A stretch of 42,410 nt of DNA from Planctomycetaceae bacterium (GCA_012729315.1 JAAYDI010000050.1:1-42410), one strand, 5' to 3'; positions 33,873-42,129 are shown, counted from the first letter of the stretch. Numbers and translations are program-made. Notes: generated by a model from the letters alone, not told the origin.

Positions 33873-34595
33873 TCAGTATGCTGTGCGGCTGACGGGCGTG
33901 ATATCGACTTCCTGCACTGGGAAGACGATTTGCCGTCCGTCCTGCAGCTGCACGTGTGTGTAGCTGCGCGAGCTCCGCACCTGATGACGTTTCAACTGGC
34001 GAATGACTTCTGGCGGCAGCGGTTGCGCGCGAAACATGAGTTCTTCCGCCACGTGCTGATTCCAGTCGTACACAGGGACGTCGATCTTGCCGCCCGCGTC
34101 GTTGACCAGGGTCAGATCGCCCAGGTACAGGTGCTCCACCGGCCCGGCGCCAGCGGCCTGGGGCGGCTCGGTCGGGCTTGGAGCATGAGCCAGCGCAGCG
34201 GGAGGTGGTGGTGCTGGGCTGGTCGGTTGCCCGGCGACTTCCGGCGAGTTGCCGGCGGGGCGGACGAGGGTTCCCACGCCAAACGCCGCCAGGAACAAGG
34301 CGGCCAATGCCGATGCCGCCAATGCCCACGTCCAGGGACGGCTGCGCCCATCGGCTGTGGCCGCCCGCCGCGCACGCGCGTGCCCCACGTCCTGACACGG
34401 CGCTGCCACTGCCTGTATGGCCCGCTGCCAGCTGCGGTGTTCGAGAAACGTCAGCGCGCAACGCCGCCACCCGTCCGGGCTGCGTTCCAGCTGCCCGATG
34501 AGCTGCCGCTCCTGCTCCTCGCTCAACTCGCCGTCGATCAGCAGATCCAGGCGTTGCTGGTCCACCTCGTCATGGTCCTGCCACGATCCCATCAT
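33873..34595 (-). CDS. Anti-sigma-factor-like membrane protein
   Basis: A 240-residue single-pass protein. The N-terminus has the anti-sigma style RLDLLIDGELSEEQERQLIGQLE with WRRC; one transmembrane helix at about 90-110 (WALAASALAALFLAAFGVGTL); then a Pro/Ala-rich linker and an outer domain ending in VQLQDGRQIVFPVQEVDITPV. Two ATGs at the start (34595, 34592); either is possible. It lies 9 bp after the sigma gene, the usual place for a cognate anti-sigma. Role by position and layout rather than by strong family match. Confidence 0.78.
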   Translation of the reverse strand: MMGSWQDHDEVDQQRLDLLIDGELSEEQERQLIGQLERSPDGWRRCALTFLEHRSWQRAIQAVAAPCQDVGHARARRAATADGRSRPWTWALAASALAALFLAAFGVGTLVRPAGNSPEVAGQPTSPAPPPPAALAHAPSPTEPPQAAGAGPVEHLYLGDLTLVNDAGGKIDVPVYDWNQHVAEELMFRAQPLPPEVIRQLKRHQVRSSRSYTHVQLQDGRQIVFPVQEVDITPVSRTAY

Positions 34596-34604
34596 CCAAC
34601 CTCA

Positions 34605-35210
34605 TCATCCAGTCTCAACGTATTGCCGTGCCAGCAGTTCGTTGCGGAGTCGGTTCCGCGCGCGGTGCAAACGCGTCTCCACCGCACTGTGACTGACACC
34701 CAAGTGGGCGGCAATCTGGTGATAGCTCCAACCTTCGCTGTACTTAAGCAGCAGGATTTCGGCGTCCCGCGTCGCCAGCCTCTCCAACGCGTCGCGCACG
34801 ACCTGGCGGCGCTCCGCCAACAACAACCAGTCCAGTGGATTGGGGGACGCGTCCCGCTGGGAGGCCGGCACACGCTCGGCATACCGTTGAGTCAATCGCC
34901 GTCGCCGACCGCACTTGCGGCGGAACAACAGCGTCTGACGCACGGCCAGCCGATAGAGCCAGGGAGCCACCTTGGCGGGGTCCGCCAGCGGCGCCGCCTG
35001 ACGCACGGCCGCCAATGCCACCTCCTGCAGCACCTCCTCCACGGCGTCGGACTCGCGCACACGCGCATAGACCACCGTCCGCAACCAACGGTGATGCGTC
35101 TCCAACGCGGCCTGCCAGTCAATCGCCAGTCGGCTGGCCCGGTGCGGCTCTGCCGGGGAAGGTGCCTTGTTCCACATGACTGTGAGGATAGTTGCCGGTC
35201 GCTGCAGCAT
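34605..35210 (-). CDS. Second ECF-family sigma factor
   Basis: A 201-residue sigma factor. Region 2 spans about 33-95 (LETHHRWLRTVVYARV, AVEEVLQEVALAAVRQ, APWLYRLAVRQTLLFRRK); region 4 about 130-190 (RQVVRDALERLATRDAEILLLKYSEGWSYHQIAAHLGVSHSAVETRLHRAR). ATG 35210 is used; ATG 35177 (MWNKAPSP) is an equal candidate, and neither has a strong ribosome site. First gene of a sigma/anti-sigma/PDZ operon and divergent from the aldose epimerase gene. Two close palindromes lie in the shared upstream region. Confidence 0.88.
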   Translation of the reverse strand: MLQRPATILTVMWNKAPSPAEPHRASRLAIDWQAALETHHRWLRTVVYARVRESDAVEEVLQEVALAAVRQAAPLADPAKVAPWLYRLAVRQTLLFRRKCGRRRRLTQRYAERVPASQRDASPNPLDWLLLAERRQVVRDALERLATRDAEILLLKYSEGWSYHQIAAHLGVSHSAVETRLHRARNRLRNELLARQYVETG

Positions 35211-35245
35211 CTTGCATGCTCGCTAGGCGCCCGGCGCACTGCCGA

Positions 35246-35269
35246 CCAGCGCTGGACGAGCCCGGGCTC
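35246..35269. promoter_or_regulatory. Two adjacent perfect palindromes in a divergent promoter region
   Basis: CCAGCGCTGG (35246-35255, 10 bp) and GAGCCCGGGCTC (35258-35269, 12 bp) are perfect dyads 2 bp apart, between the second ECF sigma gene and the aldose epimerase gene. A weak plus-strand promoter overlaps them: TGGACG (35253-35258), 18 bp, CATAAT (35277-35282). This would suit a shared operator. Confidence 0.4.
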
Positions 35270-35335
35270 CCGTGATCATAATACGCTCTACGTGGCAGTG
35301 CTGGGATGTTCAACTTGAGGGGGGGATTCGAGATC

Positions 35336-36550
35336 ATGAAACGACTGTCTGTGTCCGGGATGGCTCTGTTATCGATCAGTGGTGCACTCGGGTTGGCGCT
35401 GGCCGCGTCGGCCGCTGCCCAGTGCCCGGGGGGGTGCGCCGGCTGCGGTTCGCTGTCTTCCGTCAAAGCGTGTTCCAGAAATGGAGAAGACGTGGGCGTG
35501 AGCAAGTCCGCTTTCGGCACCACCGCCGCCGGCCAGCAGATTGACCTCTACACGTGTGTCAACGCGCAGGGGCTGGTCATGAAGCTCAGCACCTACGGAG
35601 CGACCGTCGTGGAACTCAGGACTCCCGATCGCCACGGTACACTGGAGAACATCACGCTCGGCTTCGACAGCCTGGCAGGTTATCTGGGCGGTCACCCCTA
35701 TTTCGGCGCCACGGTGGGGCGGTACGGCAACCGGATCGCCAAAGGCCAGTTCTCGCTCGATGGCCGGACGTATCAGCTGGCCACCAATGATGGACCCAAT
35801 CATCTCCACGGCGGCAAGGTCGGCTTCAGCCGGGTTGTCTGGAAAGCTCAGCCCGTGGAGACCGATGCGGCGGTCGGCGTGCGGTTCAGCTACACCAGTC
35901 CGGACGGCGAAGAAGGCTATCCCGGAACCGTCGAGGCCACCGTGGTCTATACGCTCACGCACGACAACGCGATGTGCATCGACTACACGGCCACCGCCAG
36001 CCAGGCGACCCCCATCAACTTGACCAACCACTGCTACTGGAATCTCGCCGGAGCCGGCGCGGGCACCATTCTCGACCACCAGCTCATGCTGGCTGCTGAC
36101 AGATATCTGCCAGTGGACAATACGCTGATCCCCACTGGTGAATTGGCGCCCGTGCAGGGGACGCCCTTCGACTTCACTACTCCTCAGGCGATCGGCTCGC
36201 GCATTGGCCAGGTGAAGGGGGATCCGCCTGGATACGACCACTGCTACGTGCTGCGGAACCAGAACGGATCGTTAGCCTTGGCCGCGCGCGTGGTCCACCC
36301 GGCCAGCGGACGGACCATGGAAGTCCACACTACTCAGCCGGGAATTCAGTTTTACACGGGCAATTTCCTGGACGGCAGTCCGGTCAACGGGAATTACCCG
36401 ACCAACGGCGGGTTCTGCCTCGAGACGCAGCACTATCCCGACTCACCGAACCGGCCTGGATTTCCCACAGTGATTCTCAAGCCCGGCCAGACCTTTCACC
36501 AGACAACCGTACACCGGTTTGGTGTGGAAGAGCTCGACGAGCAAAACTGA
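35336..36550 (+). CDS. galM: Secreted aldose 1-epimerase (mutarotase)
   Basis: A 404-residue exported galactose-mutarotase-like enzyme that interconverts alpha and beta anomers of aldoses. Signal peptide residues 1-28; the mature N-terminus has a Cys cluster (CPGGCAGCG, 30-38, and Cys46). Catalytic landmarks: Asn155-His156-Leu-His158-Gly (NHLHGG), general acid His232 (LTNHCYWNLAG), Asp301-His302 and general base Glu363 (CLETQHYPDSPN). The start is ATG 35336 with GAGGGGGGA at about 35318-35326; ATG 35306 would add ten residues before the signal and has no ribosome site. A periplasmic or secreted location differs from the usual cytoplasmic enzyme. Confidence 0.92.
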   Translation: MKRLSVSGMALLSISGALGLALAASAAAQCPGGCAGCGSLSSVKACSRNGEDVGVSKSAFGTTAAGQQIDLYTCVNAQGLVMKLSTYGATVVELRTPDRHGTLENITLGFDSLAGYLGGHPYFGATVGRYGNRIAKGQFSLDGRTYQLATNDGPNHLHGGKVGFSRVVWKAQPVETDAAVGVRFSYTSPDGEEGYPGTVEATVVYTLTHDNAMCIDYTATASQATPINLTNHCYWNLAGAGAGTILDHQLMLAADRYLPVDNTLIPTGELAPVQGTPFDFTTPQAIGSRIGQVKGDPPGYDHCYVLRNQNGSLALAARVVHPASGRTMEVHTTQPGIQFYTGNFLDGSPVNGNYPTNGGFCLETQHYPDSPNRPGFPTVILKPGQTFHQTTVHRFGVEELDEQN

Positions 36551-36878
36551 ACAGTCGCGCCACATCGCGACGACGCGCGTCCGGGGACGTGCTGGAGTGA
36601 TAGTCTGCGCGGTGGAGGATCGCATGCGGTGTGCCGGTTCTACCGCATGTGCGGCCTTTGATCCGGTTGTTGGCGCGGGCGCTCAAATCCAAGTTATATC
36701 CGGGCAATACTGCGTCTCTGGCTTGATGGGGACTACTCACGGGGTAGAATCGAGCGTGGCCCTGACGAGGGATTCCGCCTGATTTATCCACTTGTTTATT
36801 CTGCCCACTTGTAGTTGGGATCTGACCTGTATTCATTTCTGTCGTCCTATCATCCATCACACGTCTTGGAGCCGGGTC
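36551..36878. other. Intergenic region before the DUF1559 gene
   Basis: No gene seen. An 8-bp perfect stem CATGCGGT / ACCGCATG (36623-36630 and 36642-36649) lies 72 bp after the aldose epimerase stop and may end that transcript, although no T-run follows. The segment 36775-36860 is less GC-rich and probably holds the promoter of the DUF1559 gene, but I see no convincing -35/-10 pair. Confidence 0.55.
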
Positions 36879-37988
36879 ATGTCGCAATCGTCTGACAGAA
36901 CACGACGGAGCCGACGCATTGGTTTCACGCTCGTGGAATTGCTGGTCGTGATCGCCATCATTGGTGTCCTTGTTGCGCTGTTGCTACCCGCAGTTCAAGC
37001 AGCGCGTGAAGCTGCTCGCCGCATGCAGTGTTCGAATCATCTCAAGCAGATCGCGTTGGCGGCGCACCATTTCCACAACGTCTACCAACACCTGCCGCCG
37101 GGCTACAACGGAATTGTGACCGACGACCGTTCGCGGCCGTCGTACACGCAGTGGACCGATGCAGCCACAATCTGGTCGGTACCCTGGTTGGGTGTCCATG
37201 CATATCTGCTGCCGTACATGGAGCAACAGGCGCTCAGTGACAGAATCCTTGCGGAGTTGAATCCGGACAAGTTAAAGAACGACGGGCATCCGCCGGATTG
37301 TGAAATGGTGTACTGGGCTGACGCCTCGACGTGGAATGTCGGATGCACTTCTATCCCGACATTGCTTTGCCCGTCGACCGATCCGAGGCGTGCTGAGCAA
37401 GGGGTATGGGCCCTGTTCCATCAGTTTGGCCCCGAGACCCCGGACCAGAATGCGGGCGCGAGCGTCGGGGGCGGTACATTCGGGGTCCATGAAGGTCTGG
37501 CCTATTCGAACTACCTGGGTTGCGCTGGGGGCATGGGGACGATTCCGGTCAACAAATGGGACAAGTACCGCGGGGTTTTCGGCAATCGCACCAAGTACGG
37601 CTTCAAGGACATACGCGACGGGACGGCCTACACGCTGATGTTCGGTGAACATCTGGGTGGGAAGCGGTGGTATCGCACCAGTGTGGGAGGGTCATGGAGT
37701 GTCGTGCACGAGTATGCCAACTCGTGGATCGGTGCGGGTTGCATGGTCACTGGCTGGGGCCTCAAAGGGGTTCCCTCTGAAACGCTCAACCCGGGCACCA
37801 ACGCATACGAGTGGGATTACCAGGATTGGAACATGTTCAGCTCGGAACACCCGCAGTGTGTACTGTTCGCGTTCGCGGACGGATCCGTGCGGGGGGTAGA
37901 CGATGGCGTCGACCGCATCGTCTACATCTACGTCAGCGGTATGCGCGATGGAGAGCTGGTCGAGCCAGACCAGTTTCCATTTGATTAG
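36879..37988 (+). CDS. DUF1559 protein with type II pseudopilin-like N-terminus
   Basis: A 369-residue protein of the large planctomycete DUF1559 family. The N-terminus has a short basic leader and the prepilin cleavage motif RIGF-TLVELLVVIAIIG, so cleavage before Phe by a prepilin peptidase is expected, followed by the family hallmark LLLPAVQAAREAARRMQC and the NHLKQIALAAHHFHN helix. The C-terminal part shows the DUF1559 end HPQCVLFAFADGSVRGV. Start ATG 36879. Planctomycetes carry many copies; the exact role is unknown. A lipoprotein gene follows 36 bp later. Confidence 0.93.
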   Translation: MSQSSDRTRRSRRIGFTLVELLVVIAIIGVLVALLLPAVQAAREAARRMQCSNHLKQIALAAHHFHNVYQHLPPGYNGIVTDDRSRPSYTQWTDAATIWSVPWLGVHAYLLPYMEQQALSDRILAELNPDKLKNDGHPPDCEMVYWADASTWNVGCTSIPTLLCPSTDPRRAEQGVWALFHQFGPETPDQNAGASVGGGTFGVHEGLAYSNYLGCAGGMGTIPVNKWDKYRGVFGNRTKYGFKDIRDGTAYTLMFGEHLGGKRWYRTSVGGSWSVVHEYANSWIGAGCMVTGWGLKGVPSETLNPGTNAYEWDYQDWNMFSSEHPQCVLFAFADGSVRGVDDGVDRIVYIYVSGMRDGELVEPDQFPFD

Positions 37989-38024
37989 GCCTGAGTTACC
38001 TGTCCTCCCTGCTAAGGAACGCTC

Positions 38025-38180
38025 ATGCTCCGAATCATGTGTGTCGTGCTCGTGGCAGTCGGCTTGTGTCTTGGTACGGTCGGTTGTTCTGGAGACAAGA
38101 AAACGGAAACGCCCAAGGATGTTCCCCCTCCGGCGACGAAGCCGACCGGTCAGTCACAGACGATAACTGCGCCCGAATGA
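38025..38180 (+). CDS. Small lipoprotein downstream of the DUF1559 gene
   Basis: A 51-residue peptide: MLRIMCVVLVAVGLCLG, then TVGCSG with the candidate lipid-modified Cys21, and a hydrophilic Lys/Thr/Pro-rich tail (KKTETPKDVPPPATKP). The lipobox is imperfect (Thr at -3). AAGGA at 38014-38018 stands 6 nt before the ATG. Small lipoproteins right after DUF1559 genes are a pattern I know from planctomycetes; likely co-transcribed. Too short for routine gene finding but well supported by ribosome site, signal and position. Confidence 0.8.
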   Translation: MLRIMCVVLVAVGLCLGTVGCSGDKKTETPKDVPPPATKPTGQSQTITAPE

Positions 38181-38229
38181 GTCCCGCGTTCGAATGAGCT
38201 GCGGGAATTTGCCGATTCCGCACCTCAGA

Positions 38230-38259
38230 GGGTATTGCTGACGCAGTACCCATTCTTTT
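38230..38259 (+). terminator. Intrinsic terminator after the DUF1559-lipoprotein pair
   Basis: GGGTATTGC (38230-38238) and GCAGTACCC (38243-38251) form a 9-bp stem with one G-U pair and a TGAC loop, followed by ATTCTTTT. Clear intrinsic terminator 50 bp after the lipoprotein stop. Confidence 0.75.
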
Positions 38260-38341
38260 GGGTCCGGCCGTTTCCTGGAGGTCCGGACGTGATGTCGGAT
38301 GCTGCTGTGCCCGGCTGTCCCCGGGAGGTGTACAAATGCTA

Positions 38342-38369
38342 TTGACTCTGTACGTCCGTATATTATACT
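38342..38369 (+). promoter_or_regulatory. Sigma70-type promoter of lexA with overlapping dyad
   Basis: TTGACT (38342-38347), 16 bp, TATACT (38364-38369): each box matches the consensus at 5/6. An imperfect inverted repeat covers it: outer arms GTACGTCC (38350-38357) and GGACGGTAC (38372-38380), inner GTATATTATAC (38358-38368). A dyad on the core promoter of lexA is the expected place for a self-repression operator. Transcription would start near 38376, about 50 nt before the start codon. Confidence 0.65.
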
Positions 38370-38426
38370 TGGGACGGTACGTGCCAGTCACTTCCACGAG
38401 GGGTACGCGACGAGAGGTGCGCGATC

Positions 38427-39032
38427 ATGTCCGTGCTTGACCAGCTAACCGATCGGCAGCAGCAGGTCTATCAGTTTATTCATGAGAAGATCACACAGCG
38501 CGGCTACGGTCCGACGGTGCGTGAGATTGGCGAGCGGTTCAATATCAGTTCGCCCAACGGCGTGATGTGCCACCTCAAGGCATTGGAGAGGAAGGGGTTG
38601 ATTCGCCGCAGTCCGAACAAGTCGCGGGCCATTGAGTTGACGCGTGCGGCGATCGACGCGGAGAAGGGTCTGCCGCTGGCCGGGCGCGTTGCGGCGGGCA
38701 TGACGCAGCTGGCGTTTGAGCAGCAGGAGCGGATCGACTTCGGCGACTTTTTCGATCGGCCGGACATGTTCGTGCTGCAGGTGACGGGCGACTCGATGAT
38801 CGAGGCACAGATTGCGGATGGCGATTACGTCGTGATTCACCGGCAGAGTACCGCGCATCCGGGTCAGATGGTGGTGGCGCAGACGCCGGATGGTGAGGCG
38901 ACGCTGAAGTACTGGTATCCGGAGAAGCAGCGGATCCGCCTGCAGCCGGCTAATGCGTCGATGGAGCCGATCTATGTAAAGGAAGCGCAGGTGATCGGCG
39001 TGGTGGCTGGCGTTGTGCGGGCGGTGCGTTAA
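38427..39032 (+). CDS. lexA: LexA repressor, SOS response
   Basis: A 201-residue self-cleaving repressor. N-terminal winged HTH (about 1-70: LTDRQQQVYQFIHEKI, GYGPTVREIGERFNISSPNGVMCHLKALERKGLI). Cleavage site Ala90-Gly91 (GRVAAG), catalytic Ser123 (VTGDSMIEA) and Lys161 (ATLKYWY), all as in the family. RecA-stimulated cleavage derepresses DNA-repair genes. ATG 38427 is preceded by GAGAGGTG. It has its own promoter with a dyad, so autoregulation is likely. Convergent with the response regulator gene. Confidence 0.97.
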   Translation: MSVLDQLTDRQQQVYQFIHEKITQRGYGPTVREIGERFNISSPNGVMCHLKALERKGLIRRSPNKSRAIELTRAAIDAEKGLPLAGRVAAGMTQLAFEQQERIDFGDFFDRPDMFVLQVTGDSMIEAQIADGDYVVIHRQSTAHPGQMVVAQTPDGEATLKYWYPEKQRIRLQPANASMEPIYVKEAQVIGVVAGVVRAVR

Positions 39033-39086
39033 GGACGACCGGCGTGCCGGTAGCCAGCACCGGTGCCAGCAAGCAATTGTGCAGCC

Positions 39087-39110
39087 GGGGCCGGCTTCGC
39101 CGCTGGCCCC
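39087..39110. terminator. Hairpin between convergent lexA and response regulator genes
   Basis: GGGGCC (39087-39092) pairs with GGCCCC (39105-39110) around a 12-nt loop; a second dyad ACCGGC-GT-GCCGGT is at 39038-39051. Both lie between the stops at 39032 and 39136. No T-run; weak evidence for termination. Confidence 0.4.
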
Positions 39111-39135
39111 GCGCAGTTGGGTTGCCGTGCCGCGC

Positions 39136-40536
39136 TCAGGCGGACTTCTCCAGCTGGGCCGCCTGGTTGATCTTGTTGTAGAGCGTCTTGAGGCTGATGC
39201 CGAGTTCTTCTGCGGCGGCCGATTTGTTGCCTTGGTGACGTTCCAACGCTTCGTCAATGGCCTGGTTCTCCAGCTCGCGCAGCGTGACTGGCGAGGCGCC
39301 GCGTCGCGGCAGTCGAATGGTTTGGCCCCTGGTGAGGCGATCTGGCAGATGCGCGACGGTGATGGGAGGCTCGTCTGCCAGGATGGTGGCGTGTTCGATG
39401 ACGTTGGCCAGTTCGCGGACATTGCCGGGCCATGGGCAGGCCTGCAGCGTTTCCAGCGCTTCGCGCGTGAACAACTGTTCGGCGGAACCGACGGCGCCGG
39501 GACAGAAACGCCGGAACAGGTGCGCGGCCAGTTCCGGAATGTCGGCCGCCCGTTCGCGTAGCGGTGCAATGCGGATCTCGAACGTATTGATCCGGAACAT
39601 CAGGTCTTCGCGGAATTCCTGAGCGGCCACCATTTCTTCCAGATCCCGGTGGGTGGCACAGACGACCCGCACATCGACCTGGAAGGCGTCGTTGTCCCCC
39701 ACGCGGCGGATCTCGCCGCTCTCGAGCACGCGGAGCAGCGTGGCCTGCATGGCTTTGGGGAGTTCGCCGATTTCGTCCAGGAATACCGTACCGCCGTGCG
39801 CGACCTCGAACAGTCCCGTGCGGTGTTCGTCGGCGCCTGTGAACGCTCCCTTGCGGTGGCCGAACAGTTCGCTCTCGATCAGGTTTTCGGGGAGGGCGCC
39901 GCAGTTGATGGCGACGAACGGCATCTCGGCCCGCAGGCTCTGGTCGTGCACGGCCCGTGCCACCAGTTCCTTGCCGGTGCCGGTCTCACCGAGAATCAGG
40001 ACGGTGGAGTTGGTGGGGGCGACCCGCGCGATCAACTGGCGGGTCCGCTCCATCGCCGGTCCGCCGCCGATCAGACGCGCCTCCCCCTCGATGCGTTCCA
40101 GCCGCCGTTTGAGCGCCTGGTATTTGTTGGTCAACTCGCGTTTCTGCGCGACGCGTTCGAGCAGCGCCTGCAGTTCGATCAGGCGGCAGGGTTTGGTCAG
40201 GTAGTCGAAGGCCCCGAAGCGCAGTGCGGCGATGGCCGAATCGAGCGAGGACTTGCCGGTGAGCACGACCGCCTCCGTGTCCGGCGTCAGTTCCCGGGCG
40301 CGCTCGATCACTTCGATTCCGTTCAGCCCCGGCATGTCGAGATCGACGATCAGGCAGTCGTACATGTTTCGCGTGAGGGCGGCCACCGCGGTCGTGCCGT
40401 CGGGGCAGACGGTAACCTCGTGTCCCATGCGGGGCAACTCGAGACTCATCAGCTCCTGCAGCGCGGGTTCATCGTCCGCGAACAAGATCTTCAGATTCCT
40501 AAGCGGCTTGCTGCTGTCTTTGCTTTTCTTGTTCAT
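39136..40536 (-). CDS. NtrC-type sigma54-dependent response regulator
   Basis: A 466-residue regulator with the full three-domain plan. Receiver: acidic pair Asp21-Asp22, phospho-acceptor Asp65 (VDLDMPG), Thr93 and Lys115. AAA+ domain: Walker A GETGTGKE (183-190), GAFTGA loop at 230-235 for sigma54 contact, Walker B VFLDEIG (251-257) and the WPGNVREL block. Fis-type HTH at the C-terminus (KSAAAEELGISLKTLYNKI). Everything needed for sigma54 activation is present. ATG 40536 lies inside the end of the kinase gene (38-bp overlap), so the pair is translationally coupled. Confidence 0.95.
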   Translation of the reverse strand: MNKKSKDSSKPLRNLKILFADDEPALQELMSLELPRMGHEVTVCPDGTTAVAALTRNMYDCLIVDLDMPGLNGIEVIERARELTPDTEAVVLTGKSSLDSAIAALRFGAFDYLTKPCRLIELQALLERVAQKRELTNKYQALKRRLERIEGEARLIGGGPAMERTRQLIARVAPTNSTVLILGETGTGKELVARAVHDQSLRAEMPFVAINCGALPENLIESELFGHRKGAFTGADEHRTGLFEVAHGGTVFLDEIGELPKAMQATLLRVLESGEIRRVGDNDAFQVDVRVVCATHRDLEEMVAAQEFREDLMFRINTFEIRIAPLRERAADIPELAAHLFRRFCPGAVGSAEQLFTREALETLQACPWPGNVRELANVIEHATILADEPPITVAHLPDRLTRGQTIRLPRRGASPVTLRELENQAIDEALERHQGNKSAAAEELGISLKTLYNKINQAAQLEKSA

Positions 40537-42124
40537 GATGGCTCAGAGGTAAAGTCACTTGAATCTGCGAACCCTGCCCGGAACCGGCACTGGTCGCCTG
40601 GATCTCTCCGCCATGGTCGGTGACGATCCGGTAGGTAATCGACAGGCCGAGTCCGGTGCCTTGACCTCCCCGGCGCCGCGTAAAGAACGGCTCATAGAGA
40701 TGCTTCAGCACCTCTTCGGTCATGCCACTGCCGTTGTCGCGCACCGTCAGCACGGCGGACTCGCCGCGCCGGCACAGGTGCGCCTGAACTGTCCCGTGGT
40801 CCTCGATGCTGTCCAGGGCATTCGTGATGAGGTTCAGGACGACCTGCTTCATCTCCTGGGCATTGGCATGGACCACGACGTGTTCCGTGCACACGAACAC
40901 GATTTTCTTGTGGCGGTGCTTGCCCAGGTGTTTCACCATGTCGATTACCCCCTGCACCACCTCGCGCAGGTCCGTGTCGTGACGCTGGATGTCGCCCAGG
41001 CGGGAGAAGTCCAGCAGACGTTCGGTAATCCCCTTGCAGCGGAACGCTTCATCCTGGATCCGGGACAGGTAGCGGCGCAGGACGTCCAGCTCCTCCTGGT
41101 TCGGCCGCGGCACGTCGTCCGATGCCACCGGCCGCTCGTCCGCGGGCTGCAGGACGTCATGCAGACGCGACTCCAGGGACTCGGCGGCCCACGCGATGGA
41201 GGCCAGCGGATTGTTGATTTCGTGGGCCACCCCTGCGGCCAGGAACCCGACGCTGGCCAGTTGCTCGCTGCGGACCACCTCCCGGGTGCGCTGCTGCACC
41301 TGAGCGTCCAGATCGTCGCGGATCTGCTGGAACCGGTCGGTCATCGCGTTCATGGCGGCGGCCAGTTCCGCCACCTCGTCATGCGTGGTCAGCTGAATGC
41401 GGTGCGCGAAGTCCCCCGCCGCCACCTGCCGGGAACCGTCGATCAGGATCCGCAGCGGCTGAAACACCCACACGTAGAACAGCCGCACCAGCCAGGCCAG
41501 GACCAGTCCGGTCAGCAAGGTCGCAGTCGAGGTGAGGAAGATCCAGCGATGGTACTGGCCCCGCACGCGATCCCGAAACACACGCATCTTGTCCTGCAGA
41601 AACTTCGGCAGCTCGCCCGACAGCTCCGCCAGCCGCTCCAGCTCCTCCTTCAGCTCGCTGCTCACCACCGGCTCCAGCACCCAGTCGCTCTCGTTCTTCA
41701 TCTCGGTGACCCGTTCGAGACAGTGCCGGATCTCCTGCACCGTCTCATATTCCCGGCGTTTGTCCCCGATGAACGGATCGTCGGCCGTACTGCCCTCCAA
41801 GGCGGCCTGATAACTTTGTAGCGCGCTGCGGACCGCGATCAGATTTGTTTCAAAATGCTCCCGCATCACCCCCATGTCATACCGCGGCCGCCCGGAGAAT
41901 TCCGTACCGAAGTGCGATTGTGGCAGCGTGAACTGGAGTTGTGCCACCTGCGCGATCAGCTTCGAGGCCGGCTCCATCTCCGCCGCCCGCTGGCTGATCC
42001 CGCGCGACAGCTCGCGATACGCGTACACCCCGCGGAACCCGCTGAACGACAGAATCGCCACGATCAGGCAGAGCAGGACCGCGCCAAACAACGCCTTGTA
42101 GCGGATGGGCCAATACGCGAGCAA
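40499..42124 (-). CDS. Membrane sensor histidine kinase
   Basis: A 541-residue sensor kinase: first transmembrane helix at about 11-30, a periplasmic helical sensor part (about 35-190), second helix at about 194-217, HAMP domain (about 218-270), HisKA with phospho-acceptor His301 (AAGVAHEINNPLASI), and HATPase_c with the N box (NLITNALDSI), DNGSGM and GTGLGLSI. The start is TTG 42124, decided by a strong AAGGAGGT (42130-42137) 5 nt upstream. It partners the overlapping NtrC-type regulator. The insertion between HisKA and the ATPase (DEAFRCKGITERLLDFSR) is typical of NtrB-like kinases. The signal is unknown. Confidence 0.94.
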   Translation of the reverse strand: MLAYWPIRYKALFGAVLLCLIVAILSFSGFRGVYAYRELSRGISQRAAEMEPASKLIAQVAQLQFTLPQSHFGTEFSGRPRYDMGVMREHFETNLIAVRSALQSYQAALEGSTADDPFIGDKRREYETVQEIRHCLERVTEMKNESDWVLEPVVSSELKEELERLAELSGELPKFLQDKMRVFRDRVRGQYHRWIFLTSTATLLTGLVLAWLVRLFYVWVFQPLRILIDGSRQVAAGDFAHRIQLTTHDEVAELAAAMNAMTDRFQQIRDDLDAQVQQRTREVVRSEQLASVGFLAAGVAHEINNPLASIAWAAESLESRLHDVLQPADERPVASDDVPRPNQEELDVLRRYLSRIQDEAFRCKGITERLLDFSRLGDIQRHDTDLREVVQGVIDMVKHLGKHRHKKIVFVCTEHVVVHANAQEMKQVVLNLITNALDSIEDHGTVQAHLCRRGESAVLTVRDNGSGMTEEVLKHLYEPFFTRRRGGQGTGLGLSITYRIVTDHGGEIQATSAGSGQGSQIQVTLPLSHHEQEKQRQQQAA

Positions 42125-42129
42125 CGGCG

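Noticed and set aside
32605-34470. 621-residue version of the PDZ protein
   Set aside because: The first 234 codons run over the anti-sigma gene in another frame; the signal peptide starts at 33768.
37025-37045. GTTCGAATC, a tRNA T-arm-like string
   Set aside because: It lies in the conserved coding start of the DUF1559 gene and no cloverleaf can be built around it.
40559-41821. Long plus-strand open frame over the kinase gene
   Set aside because: Antisense shadow of a kinase with all catalytic boxes.
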